A stretch of 7,604 bases of DNA from Opitutia bacterium (lineage in GTDB: Bacteria; Verrucomicrobiota; Verrucomicrobiia; Opitutales; UBA953): assembly GCA_021204635.1 (NCBI GenBank), contig JAJPZB010000033.1:1-7604 (forward strand), read 5' to 3'. The notes beneath the pieces are model-generated. The model made no database searches and was not told where the DNA came from. It worked only from the letters and a program-made list of their open reading frames with translations. Within the stretch, counting starts at the first letter, position 1; each line of letters starts with the position of its first letter. Shown piece by piece: positions 1 through 5,990 of this stretch. A program made the translations under genes and the position numbers.

Positions 1-50
1 TCCCGCTAAGTTAGCGGGAGGGGACCGCGTCAGCGGTGAGGGAGTGTGTT
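1..50 (+). repeat. Double-hairpin repeat, copy 1 (truncated by window start)
   Basis: First of eight copies of a two-hairpin element. Stem 1 (1-20) lacks its first base because the window starts inside it. Its arms are TCCCGCTAA and TTAGCGGGAG with a single central G. After GGGA comes stem 2 (25-36), CCGC-GTCA-GCGG, extended by a flanking A-T pair. The conserved tail TGAGGGAGTGTG follows. The element reads in the plus orientation, so its 3' end faces the cysteine desulfurase gene. Confidence 0.9.
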
Positions 51-200
51 CGTTGTGCGTCGCCTGACTCCGCTTCCCACCACCAACCCAAATCTCACCA
101 CCAACCCTCCGAAATAATCCTCACCACTAATCCACCACCACCAACCCGGCTTCCCACCACCAACCCAACTCCCACCACTAACCCGTAGCCGGTTTCTACG
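51..200 (+). repeat. C-rich spacer belonging to repeat copy 1
   Basis: No gene is visible here. The stretch begins with the conserved post-element sequence (CGTTGTGCGTCGCCTGACTC), also seen beyond the other copies. It then carries several CCACCACCAACCC blocks (first at 78-89) separated by short A/T-containing pieces. The complementary strand is G-rich and could form two-tetrad G-quadruplexes. I see no clear -35/-10 promoter for the downstream gene. Confidence 0.7.
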
Positions 201-227
201 TTGCGAACGCGTGGAGGGCATGCAAAA

Positions 228-1466
228 TTGCGAGGCATTGTGATCGAGAACACGACATTTGATCCGGAAAAAATCAGGGCGGATTTCCCAATCCTCGCGA
301 AAAAATCGGGAACGCGCGATTTGATATATTTTGACAACGCTGCGACGTCGCAGAAGCCCCGTTGCGTCATCGAGGCAATAGAAAAATTTTACGCGAACGA
401 CAACGCGAACATCCACCGAGGTCTCTATCATCTGAGCGCGACGGCGACGAGCGACTTTGAAAATGCGCGCAAAATCGTCGCAAAATTTCTCAACGCGCGC
501 GAACCCCGAGAGTGCATTTTCACGCGCGGCGCAACCGAGGCGATAAACCTCGTTGCCGCTTCCTGGGGAAGAAAAAATTTGCGCGCGGGCGACGAAATTC
601 TGCTCACGCAGATGGAGCACCACGCGAACATTGTGCCCTGGCAGATTGTCGCGGAAGAAACGGGCGCAACGATCCGCGTTGCCCCGATTTTGCCCGACGG
701 CTCGCTCGATGTCGCGGCGTGGAAAAACCTGCTTTCCGCACGCACAAAAATCGCAGCATTCGCGCACACATCTAACGCGCTCGGGACAAAAAATCCCGTC
801 CGCGAGCTCGTCGCCGCCGCGCATTCCGCCGGAGCCCTCGCGCTCATCGACGGCGCGCAGGGAGCGGCGCACTCGCGCATCGACGTGCAGGAATCCGGCT
901 GCGATTTCTTCGCGTTTTCCGGTCACAAAGTCCTCGGGCCAACAGGCATCGGCGTGCTCTACGGCAAGGTGGATTTGCTGAGCGCTATGCCGCCGTATCA
1001 GAGCGGCGGCGACATGATCGAAAAAGTCGATTTCGCGGGCACGACGTTTCGCGGAATCCCCGAGCGCTTTGAGGCGGGGACGCCGAATATCTGCGGCGCC
1101 GTCGGCCTCGGTGTCGCGCTCGAATATTTTCAAAAAATCCGCGCCGGCGCCGAGGCTCACGAGAGCGCCCTGTTGCGCTACGCCACGCAAAAACTCGAGG
1201 CAATTCCGTCGATAAAAATCCTCGGGACTGCGCGCGAAAAGGCGCCCGTGATCTCGTTTGTCATGCGCGGCGTCCACCCGAGCGACCTCGGCACGCTCTT
1301 GGATACCTACGGTGTCGCCGTCCGCGTGGGCCACCACTGTGCGATGCCGCTGATGAAAGTGCTCGGTGTCACGGGCACAGTCCGCGCCTCGCTCGCATTT
1401 TACAACACATTCGCCGAGATCGACGCCTTTGCCGACGCGCTTGTCGAAATCGAAAAAATGTTCTGA
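228..1466 (+). CDS. sufS: SufS-type cysteine desulfurase (group II, PLP-dependent)
   Basis: Removes sulfur from L-cysteine as a persulfide, giving alanine, and feeds cytosolic Fe-S cluster assembly by the SUF pathway. The protein begins with the family-typical TFDPEKIRADFPIL and YFDNAATSQKP, then has TRGATEAINLVA and the ANIVPW region. The PLP-binding lysine lies in FSGHKVLGPTGIGVLYG (Lys234) and the catalytic cysteine in RVGHHCAMPLM (Cys371). Length is 412 aa, as expected for the full family. The start is uncertain: TTG 228 has GGAGGG 9 nt upstream, GTG 240 would give 408 aa with a close GAGG, and TTG 201 extends further into the repeat; the ATG at 220 is out of frame. No sufB, sufC, sufD or sufU is in view, so this copy stands apart from any suf cluster on its right. 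It probably leads the operon running to the SET gene. The family call is very secure; the SufS versus CsdA distinction is slightly less so. Confidence 0.95.
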   Translation: MRGIVIENTTFDPEKIRADFPILAKKSGTRDLIYFDNAATSQKPRCVIEAIEKFYANDNANIHRGLYHLSATATSDFENARKIVAKFLNAREPRECIFTRGATEAINLVAASWGRKNLRAGDEILLTQMEHHANIVPWQIVAEETGATIRVAPILPDGSLDVAAWKNLLSARTKIAAFAHTSNALGTKNPVRELVAAAHSAGALALIDGAQGAAHSRIDVQESGCDFFAFSGHKVLGPTGIGVLYGKVDLLSAMPPYQSGGDMIEKVDFAGTTFRGIPERFEAGTPNICGAVGLGVALEYFQKIRAGAEAHESALLRYATQKLEAIPSIKILGTAREKAPVISFVMRGVHPSDLGTLLDTYGVAVRVGHHCAMPLMKVLGVTGTVRASLAFYNTFAEIDAFADALVEIEKMF

Positions 1467-1493
1467 AAATCTCCACTCACCACGAACCCGAAA

Positions 1494-1994
1494 ATGAAAA
1501 TGTCAAGCAAGAAAAAAGCACTTGGGTTTGTTGCGGCAACAATGGCGCTCTCGCTCGCCCTGTGCGGCTGCGCCTCGTCGCAACAAACTGAATCCGGCGA
1601 CAACAATGCCGGCAACAAAGCGAAATCCGACGACGACGCCTTTGCCGGAATCACGCTCGTGGCGGCGTTTGCAACTGCGGCAAACGAGGAGGAAACGGGT
1701 CCCGACGCCAATCGCGGCATATCCGAAAATCGCGAAGTCGGCATTGTGAAATTTATCGATGGCGAGAAAAAAACCGCTGTCGCGCAACTCGAAATTTTCG
1801 AGGAATTCCCGCGCGGCGCGTTGCTCGTCGCGTGGACCTTGGACTTGAAGCCCACCGCATTGTTGCAGGTGGAAACGGCGTCAAACCGCGCGCTCGGACT
1901 CACGATTTTGCGCGGCACGCCGAGCGTGGGCGACATCGTCGTCGTCCCGGGCGAAGCCTTGAAGGCAAAGGCGGAAACGTTGCCCGAGCCCTGA
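1494..1994 (+). CDS. Small lipoprotein of unknown function
   Basis: 166 aa. The start MKMSSKKK is followed by a hydrophobic stretch (residues 9-23) and LCGC, with Cys26 as the likely lipidated residue; Cys at position -2 of the lipobox is unusual but tolerated. A low-complexity linker rich in S, N, D and K follows. The folded part is at residues 81-160: REVGIVKFIDGEKKTAVAQ, then an alternating hydrophobic pattern ending in LRGTPSVGDIVVVPG. This suggests a small beta-rich domain similar to those in short Verrucomicrobia lipoproteins (recalled, not searched). It would be anchored in an outer or inner membrane. ATG 1494 or ATG 1500 could be the start. It lies 27 nt after sufS and 40 nt before the kinase-like gene, so it is probably co-transcribed. 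No specific function can be assigned. Confidence 0.8.
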   Translation: MKMSSKKKALGFVAATMALSLALCGCASSQQTESGDNNAGNKAKSDDDAFAGITLVAAFATAANEEETGPDANRGISENREVGIVKFIDGEKKTAVAQLEIFEEFPRGALLVAWTLDLKPTALLQVETASNRALGLTILRGTPSVGDIVVVPGEALKAKAETLPEP

Positions 1995-2034
1995 TCTCCG
2001 CCACCACCAATTCCCCAAAATTTTCCCCAAAAAA

Positions 2035-3030
2035 ATGAAGCTCTACATCGGAACGGACGGCGGCGGCACAAAGACGCGGACAATCGCGGTGTCGGCAGAC
2101 GGGATTTGCCGAGGCGGCGCGCTCGCGGGCGCGTCAAACCCAAATTCCGTCGGCGCGGAAACGGCTTTCAAAAACCTGATTTTTGCGGTCTCCTCAGCGG
2201 CAAAATCCGCAGGCGTGGCGCCGGATTTCGCCACCGGATTTTTCGGAATTTCCGGAGTGAACGACGCCGCAACGGCGCGGAAATTTCGCGAAAATCTGCT
2301 CAAAAACCGCGATGTCAAGTTCGAAAATTTGCTCGTCGAAAACGACACGCGATCGCTCTGCGCTGCGGCGTTTGGCGTCAAATCGGGCATTGTCCTCATC
2401 GCGGGAACGGGCTCGAAATGCTACGGGCGCACGGCGGACGGGCGCGAGTGGGAAACGGGCGGGTACGACTTTCACGTCTCCGACGAGGCGAGCGCCTTCG
2501 ACCTCGCGCGGCGCGGGTTGATTGCGGCGGTGCGCTCTGCCGACGGGCGCGGCGAAAAAACGCTCTTGCAGGAAACGCTTTTCCGCGAACTCCAAATTTC
2601 CGAGGTCGGGCAAATCTCGCAGCGTCTTCACCAAGACAGTCTGAAAAACCCGGGCAAGCCGATGACGAAAGACGAAATCGCCGCACTCGCGGTCTTCGTC
2701 GATAAGGCGTTTCTCACCGGCGACGCCGTGGCAAAGCGCATTCTCGAAGGCGCGATGGGCGACCTCGTGACCATGGTCGCAACCGTCGCGAGAAAACTCG
2801 AAATCGCGCCCGACAAAATCGAGCTCGGCATCACGGGCGGTGTCGTTTTGCACGAGCCCTGCGCGACGCTCTTTCGGCAGGCGGCGGCGCGCGCATTCCC
2901 GGGCTGCCGGATTTTCAGCCCCGAGCTTCCGCCCGTCGTCGGCGCCGCAATACGCGCACTCGTGCTCGGCGGCGTCGAAATAACGCCGGCAATTGTTGAA
3001 AATCTCAAAAATTCGTTCGCGAAAAATTGA
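2035..3030 (+). CDS. BadF/BadG/BcrA/BcrD-family ATPase, N-acetylglucosamine-kinase-like
   Basis: 331 aa protein of the ASKHA (sugar kinase/Hsc70/actin) fold. It has phosphate-1 loop DGGGTKT (8-14), GISGVND (71-77), VENDTRSLCAA with candidate catalytic Asp104, phosphate-2 loop LIAGTGSKCYG (121-131), adenosine-site GITGGVV (265-271) and a C-terminal PPVVGAAIRAL helix. Length and motif order fit N-acetylglucosamine kinases and their BadF relatives, so a cytosolic amino-sugar kinase, perhaps for cell-wall sugar recycling, is the best guess. The usual GWG-x-LLGDEGSG segment is altered to GGYDFHVSDEASA (142-154), so substrate and activity are less certain. The related 2-hydroxyacyl-CoA dehydratase activators would need a 4Fe-4S cysteine pair, which I do not see. 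ATG 2035 follows an A-rich leader without a clear Shine-Dalgarno. The stop overlaps the next start. Confidence 0.88.
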   Translation: MKLYIGTDGGGTKTRTIAVSADGICRGGALAGASNPNSVGAETAFKNLIFAVSSAAKSAGVAPDFATGFFGISGVNDAATARKFRENLLKNRDVKFENLLVENDTRSLCAAAFGVKSGIVLIAGTGSKCYGRTADGREWETGGYDFHVSDEASAFDLARRGLIAAVRSADGRGEKTLLQETLFRELQISEVGQISQRLHQDSLKNPGKPMTKDEIAALAVFVDKAFLTGDAVAKRILEGAMGDLVTMVATVARKLEIAPDKIELGITGGVVLHEPCATLFRQAAARAFPGCRIFSPELPPVVGAAIRALVLGGVEITPAIVENLKNSFAKN

Positions 3031-3551
3031 GCTCGGAAAGGCCCGCAGCAATCTATGTCCGCCCCTCGCGCGTCCACGGAAACGGAGTTTTCGCAGCCGC
3101 GACAATCTCCGCCGGCGCGTTTATCTGCGACTACAAGGGCGAACTCATCGACGCCGACGAAGCCGAGGCGCGCGACGCCGCGCGGCGCAAAAAATCCGCC
3201 ACAGACCCGATTTACATTTTCCGCATCGACGACGAAAATTTTCTTGACGCGACAAACGTCGTCCGCGACAACCCCGCGAGATTTATCAACCACTCCTGCG
3301 ACGACAATTGCGAGGCGCGCTGGGATCCCGCTGAAAAGCGCATGAAAATCTTTGCCACGCGCGAGATTCCCGCCGGCGCGGAAATTTTTCTTGACTACGG
3401 CTTCGAGCTCGCCGGATTTTTCGAGCGTCCCTGCCACTGCGGAAGCAAAAATTGTTGCGGCTTTGTCGTCGCAAAATTTCTCCGCCCCGCCCTTTTGAAA
3501 AAAATCGCCCGCCACGCACGCGCCCGCAACAAAGCGAATTTGGGCGAGTAA
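3027..3551 (+). CDS. SET-domain protein lysine methyltransferase with post-SET zinc motif
   Basis: 174 aa, a nearly complete SET domain on its own. Visible motifs are the SAM-binding VHGNGVFA (16-23), IYIFRID (62-68), the pseudoknot RFINHSCDDNC (85-95), FLDYGFE (121-127) with catalytic-type Tyr124, and a post-SET CHCGSKNCCG (136-145). Its cysteines (136, 138, 143), with Cys91 of NHSC, would bind zinc. A basic C-terminal tail (KKIARHARARNK) follows. The family transfers methyl groups from SAM to lysine side chains. Bacterial members such as chlamydial NUE act on histone-like proteins, and a DNA-binding or ribosomal protein is a plausible target here. No ATG is available near the N-terminus. 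TTG 3027 overlaps the kinase stop (TTGA), which implies translational coupling. Function is known at family level; the substrate is unknown. Confidence 0.93.
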   Translation: MSSERPAAIYVRPSRVHGNGVFAAATISAGAFICDYKGELIDADEAEARDAARRKKSATDPIYIFRIDDENFLDATNVVRDNPARFINHSCDDNCEARWDPAEKRMKIFATREIPAGAEIFLDYGFELAGFFERPCHCGSKNCCGFVVAKFLRPALLKKIARHARARNKANLGE

Positions 3552-3599
3552 AGCTGCGGCATAGTGGCGGGATTTTTTGGCTTTGTAGTAGAAAAAGTC

Positions 3600-3625
3600 T
3601 TGACGCCTTGTCGCGGATTTATAAA
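3600..3625 (+). promoter_or_regulatory. Weak candidate promoter upstream of the PEP-CTERM gene
   Basis: TTGACG at 3600-3605 and TATAAA at 3620-3625 resemble -35 and -10 boxes, but the 14-nt spacer is too short for a standard sigma-70 promoter. Shifting the -10 to TAAAAA at 3622 gives 16 nt and a poorer match. The 169-nt gap (3552-3720) is otherwise A/T-rich with no open frame, so some regulatory sequence for the next gene probably lies here. Confidence 0.3.
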
Positions 3626-3720
3626 AACCTTTTTTCACACCCCGAAATAAATCCCTTCGCAAAAAGAACTTTTGTAGAACTTTGAAAGCAACTATCAACA
3701 CCTTGCAAAAAAAAATAATC

Positions 3721-4404
3721 ATGAAAAAGTTCATCCTCTCAGCCGCAATCATCGGAGTTGGCGCAACTGCCTCCTTCGCCACAACAATCGAATATACGCT
3801 CGTCGGAAACGCAAACTACACCGATTTCGCTGTTCTCAGCGGGCGGGCGGCGTTGGAAACCCTCACAATTGACGGCGTTGACACCGACATTTTGGACGGA
3901 AGCAAATACAGCTGGGCACTGACGTTCAGCACCGAAGTCACTTCCTCGTGGAGCAACGACAACCTCGTGTTCTCCACCGAACAAGGTTCCGGCAACGGCG
4001 CGGGGCAAGGAATTATCGCGACGCACGACGGCGACACGATCACGTATTACCTCGACGAAAGCGTCACCGACGCAAGCGGAATACAACACGTCCTGAGCGA
4101 CTACACCATCACGGCTGCCGCCGGAGAAATCGTCACGATGATGTGGGACGCAACGACGTACACGCTCTCGCTGAGTTCCGCCACGGAATCGACCTCGTTT
4201 GTCGCCGCAGAAGCAGTGTCGCTGAAAACCGGCGACGCCGGCGGTCTCAGCCCCGCCGCAACATTCTGGACAAATGGCGGCGCAAACCCCATCGGCAACA
4301 TCTCCCTGACCGCAACCGAAATCCCCGAACCATCGATGTTCGGCATCCTCGCAGGCCTCGCTGCAATCGGCTTTGTGGCAACGCGCCGCAAACGCCGAGC
4401 ATAA
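3721..4404 (+). CDS. PEP-CTERM sorting-domain exported protein
   Basis: 227 aa. An N-terminal signal peptide (MKKFILSAAIIGVGATASFA, cleavage probably after Ala20) is followed by a Ser/Thr/Asp-rich, probably beta-sandwich body. The PEP-CTERM sorting tag is PEP at 202-204, a hydrophobic segment at about 206-221, then RRKRRA. PEP-CTERM proteins are exported through Sec and processed by an exosortase, often ending up in the envelope or extracellular matrix of EPS-producing bacteria. The body is not recognised with confidence; a LamG/concanavalin-like fold is possible from its alternating strands. The start is ATG 3721, because the signal peptide begins there; an upstream in-frame TTG at 3682 would place charged residues ahead of it. 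The gene has its own upstream gap and a strong terminator, so it is probably a single-gene unit. Confidence 0.9.
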   Translation: MKKFILSAAIIGVGATASFATTIEYTLVGNANYTDFAVLSGRAALETLTIDGVDTDILDGSKYSWALTFSTEVTSSWSNDNLVFSTEQGSGNGAGQGIIATHDGDTITYYLDESVTDASGIQHVLSDYTITAAAGEIVTMMWDATTYTLSLSSATESTSFVAAEAVSLKTGDAGGLSPAATFWTNGGANPIGNISLTATEIPEPSMFGILAGLAAIGFVATRRKRRA

Positions 4405-4408
4405 TCCG

Positions 4409-4491
4409 CCACCACCAACCCGCAAGCGACAACAAAGCTCCACGACAACAACGCCGTGGAGCTTTTAGTTTGTGGTAGCGGTTGGTGGTGG
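4409..4491. repeat. Long inverted repeat enclosing the terminator
   Basis: CCACCACCAACC at 4409-4420 is perfectly complementary to GGTTGGTGGTGG at 4480-4491. The adjoining CGC and GC extend the match with one bulge. The intrinsic terminator hairpin lies nested inside. The arms are the same motif that fills the spacers of the double-hairpin repeats, here in both orientations. Confidence 0.7.
4434..4472 (+). terminator. Intrinsic terminator after the PEP-CTERM gene
   Basis: An 11-bp perfect stem, AAAGCTCCACG (4434-4444) with CGTGGAGCTTT (4455-4465), closes a 10-nt loop and is followed by TAGTTTG, 30 nt after the stop codon. The A-run before and T-run after make it potentially bidirectional. 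Confidence 0.78.
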
Positions 4492-4540
4492 GAATGGGGT
4501 GGCAGAAATATGCACACCTGCGATGCGGGATTACACACGT

Positions 4541-4594
4541 AATTCTCCCGCTAAGTTAGCGGGAGGGGACCACGTTAGTGGTGAGGGAGTGTGT
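4541..4594 (+). repeat. Double-hairpin repeat, copy 2
   Basis: Stem 1 is at 4545-4565 (arms CTCCCGCTAA and TTAGCGGGAG around G4555). Stem 2 is at 4570-4581, CCAC-GTTA-GTGG, a two-sided G-C to A-T change compared with copies 1, 3 and 5. The tail TGAGGGAGTGTG follows. This is the first unit of a plus-orientation tandem pair. Confidence 0.93.
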
Positions 4595-4741
4595 CGTGGT
4601 GCGGTGTCTGACTTTGCTTCTCGCCACCAACCCAAATCTTCACCACCAACCCCTCCGAAAAAAATTCTTCCCACAAACTTCCGTGGCATTTGCCGTCACC
4701 ACCAACCCGGCTTCCCACCTGCGATGCCGGAGCACCAACGT
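4595..4741 (+). repeat. Spacer of the copy 2/copy 3 tandem unit
   Basis: No gene. It contains the conserved post-element segment (GTGTCTGACTTTGCTTCTCG), CACCAACCC blocks, CTCCGAAAAAAATTCTTCC, and the conserved pre-element segment CACCTGCGATGCCGGAGCAC leading into CAACGTAATT. The same order of blocks appears, reverse-complemented, between copies 4, 5 and 6, so this is part of a roughly 200-bp repeat unit. Confidence 0.75.
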
Positions 4742-4794
4742 AATTCTCCCGCTAAGTTAGCGGGAGGGGACCGCGATAGCGGTGAGGGAGTGTG
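4742..4794 (+). repeat. Double-hairpin repeat, copy 3
   Basis: Stem 1 is at 4746-4766 and stem 2 at 4771-4782 (CCGC-GATA-GCGG), followed by TGAGGGAGTGTG. It starts 201 bp after copy 2. Its 3' end faces the end of the DUF559 gene, 40 nt away. Confidence 0.93.
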
Positions 4795-4806
4795 AAGCTT
4801 TTTTTT

Positions 4807-4823
4807 CGCGCGAGAAACGCGCG
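4807..4823. repeat. Third hairpin, at the 3' end of the DUF559 gene
   Basis: CGCGCG-AGAAA-CGCGCG forms a 6-bp GC stem with a 5-nt loop, preceded by a run of T. An identical hairpin in a matching context lies after repeat copy 7 (7394-7410). It lies 11 nt past the stop codon of the minus-strand DUF559 gene, but on that strand it is followed by A rather than T residues, so it is not a classical terminator for that gene. Confidence 0.75.
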
Positions 4824-4834
4824 GGAAACTTATC

Positions 4835-5326
4835 TCAAGGCTTGGAATTGTCGCGAAACTTAGGTTCACCACCACCACTGTCACCACTATCACCACTATC
4901 CCCATCGTCCTCCCAACCAAGCCGACAAAGCCTGCTCTCTATCGCATATGGCGAATTGGGCTCGCGCTTTTCGATAGTGGCGAGAATGCATTCCTCGACA
5001 TTATTCCAGCCCGTAAAAACCCGCTTGTTTTCAAAGCGCAAAACGCGGATGCCAAGTTTCCGCAAATACGCGGTTCGCTCCACGTCGCGATTGTAAGTTT
5101 CGACAGTTGCATGACCTTGCCCATCGAGTTCGATCGCAAGCTTTTGGCTCGGGCAAAAGAAATCCAAAATGTAGTTCCCAATGCTGAATTGACGATGCCA
5201 CATGTAGCCGTGGAATCTTTTGTTTTTCAAGTAAGTCCACAACTTGGCTTCCGCCTGTGTCATATTCTTTCTTAGCGCGCGGCGCAGACCTTTGAGGCTT
5301 GCAGCATTTTTCATTCTGTCGGGCAT
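4835..5326 (-). CDS. DUF559 (Vsr-like, PD-(D/E)XK) endonuclease-domain protein
   Basis: 163 aa. The DUF559 domain covers about residues 12-120: LRKNMTQAEAKLW (18-30), the RQFSIGNYILDFFCPSQKLAIELDG core (45-69) with predicted metal-site residues Asp55, Glu66 and Asp68, His72, Asp81-x2-Arg84, and LGIRVLRFEN (91-100). The family shares the fold of the very-short-patch-repair nuclease Vsr and is predicted to cut DNA; the cellular role of most members is unknown. About 40 C-terminal residues are extra and end in GDSGDSGDSGGGEP, encoded by near-repeats of 9 bp that resemble the surrounding spacer DNA. Start ATG 5326 or ATG 5314; neither has a clear Shine-Dalgarno. The gene is enclosed by oppositely oriented arrays of the double-hairpin repeat (copies 2-3 and 4-6), which suggests a functional or mobile partnership. 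That is inference. Confidence 0.9.
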   Translation of the reverse strand: MPDRMKNAASLKGLRRALRKNMTQAEAKLWTYLKNKRFHGYMWHRQFSIGNYILDFFCPSQKLAIELDGQGHATVETYNRDVERTAYLRKLGIRVLRFENKRVFTGWNNVEECILATIEKREPNSPYAIESRLCRLGWEDDGDSGDSGDSGGGEPKFRDNSKP

Positions 5327-5503
5327 AGGCGGGCGCGGACAGTGCAGGCTTTGGGAAATGCCGGCAACGCAAAAATAAAAATGTGTTTGTTGCGGGCGGG
5401 ACAGTTGTGGCGGGGATTTGGGTTTGTGGAAAGATTTTTTCGGAGGGGTTGGTGGTGGCGGTTGGGTTGGTGGTGGAGAGCAAAATCAGGCGACGCTCAA
5501 CGA
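5327..5503 (-). repeat. Non-coding leader of the DUF559 gene running into the G-rich spacer
   Basis: No gene. The half next to the start codon is unremarkable; read on the minus strand it holds a T-rich patch (around 5373-5383) but no convincing promoter pair. The half next to copy 4 carries GGTTGGTGGTGG at 5447-5458 and 5465-5476 and the CTCCGAAAAAATC block on the minus strand, which are spacer blocks of the repeat unit. Confidence 0.55.
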
Positions 5504-5557
5504 ACACACTCCCTCACCACTATCGTGGTCCCCTCCCGCTAACTTAGCGGGAGAATT
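5504..5557 (-). repeat. Double-hairpin repeat, copy 4
   Basis: Minus orientation. Stem 1 is at 5533-5553 and stem 2 at 5517-5528 (read on the minus strand, CCAC-GATA-GTGG). The conserved pre-element CACCAACGT lies at 5558-5566. This is the first of three tandem minus copies; its 3' end faces the start of the DUF559 gene. Confidence 0.93.
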
Positions 5558-5706
5558 ACGTTGGTGATTCTGCATCTCAGGTGGGTAGCCGGGTTGGTGG
5601 TGGCGGCAAGTGCTGCGAGGAGAGTTTGTGATGAGATTATTTCGGTAGGGTTGGTGGTGGAGGTTTGGGTTGGTGGTGAGGAGCAAGGTCAGGCAACGCA
5701 CAACCA
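5558..5706 (-). repeat. Spacer of the copy 4/copy 5 tandem unit
   Basis: No gene. On the plus strand it reads G-rich, with GGTTGGTGGTGG at 5592-5603 and 5649-5660 and a near copy at 5668-5679. It has the same block order as the next spacer although the sequence has drifted considerably. Confidence 0.75.
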
Positions 5707-5760
5707 ACACACTCCCTCACCGCTAACGCGGTCCCCTCCCGCTAACTTAGCGGGAGAATT
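5707..5760 (-). repeat. Double-hairpin repeat, copy 5
   Basis: Minus orientation, starting exactly 203 bp after copy 4. Stem 2 (5720-5731), read on the minus strand, is CCGC-GTTA-GCGG. Stem 1 (5736-5756) is identical to the other regular copies. Confidence 0.93.
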
Positions 5761-5909
5761 ACGTTGGTGCTCCGGTATCGTAGGTGGGTAGCCGGGTTGG
5801 TGGCGGCGGCAAGTCTCGCGAGTTGGGTTGGTGGTGAGGTTTTTTTCGGAGGGGTTGGTGGTGGGAGTTGAGCTGGTGGCGGGGAGCAGAGTCTGGCGAC
5901 GTTCAACGA
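5761..5909 (-). repeat. Spacer of the copy 5/copy 6 tandem unit
   Basis: No gene. Plus-strand G-rich, with GGTTGGTGGCGG at 5796-5807 and further GGTTGGTGGTG blocks near 5826 and 5853. It has the same length as the preceding spacer. Confidence 0.75.
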
Positions 5910-5963
5910 ACACACTCCCTCACCACTAACGTGGTCCCCTCCCGCTAACTTAGCGGGAGAATT
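5910..5963 (-). repeat. Double-hairpin repeat, copy 6
   Basis: Minus orientation, exactly 203 bp after copy 5. Stem 2 (5923-5934), read on the minus strand, is CCAC-GTTA-GTGG. The pre-element segment (CACCAACGT and CACCTGCGATGCGGAA on the minus strand) runs to about 5990, where the array ends. It marks the left edge of the Abi_2 unit. Confidence 0.93.
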
Positions 5964-5990
5964 ACGTTGGTGATTCCGCATCGCAGGTGG

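Noticed and set aside
30..1337. Long minus-strand open frame opposite the cysteine desulfurase
   Set aside because: It lies antisense to a gene with complete SufS motifs, is rich in Arg/Ala/Cys as expected of a G+C-rich shadow frame, and runs into the repeat.
2194..3782. Long minus-strand open frames opposite the kinase-like and SET genes
   Set aside because: Their translations show no recognisable domain, and the opposite strand has clear conserved families throughout.
4711..4735. Additional covarying hairpin in the pre-element segment (CCTGCGATGC type)
   Set aside because: Pairing works in copy 2 but several positions mismatch in copies 3 to 6, so conserved structure is not supported.
4807..4823. 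Intrinsic terminator for the DUF559 gene
   Set aside because: On the minus strand the GC hairpin is followed by A residues, not T; the T-run lies on the wrong side.
4541..5963. CRISPR array
   Set aside because: Periods of about 200 bp, diverged yet related spacers, strong double hairpins and no cas genes do not fit CRISPR.
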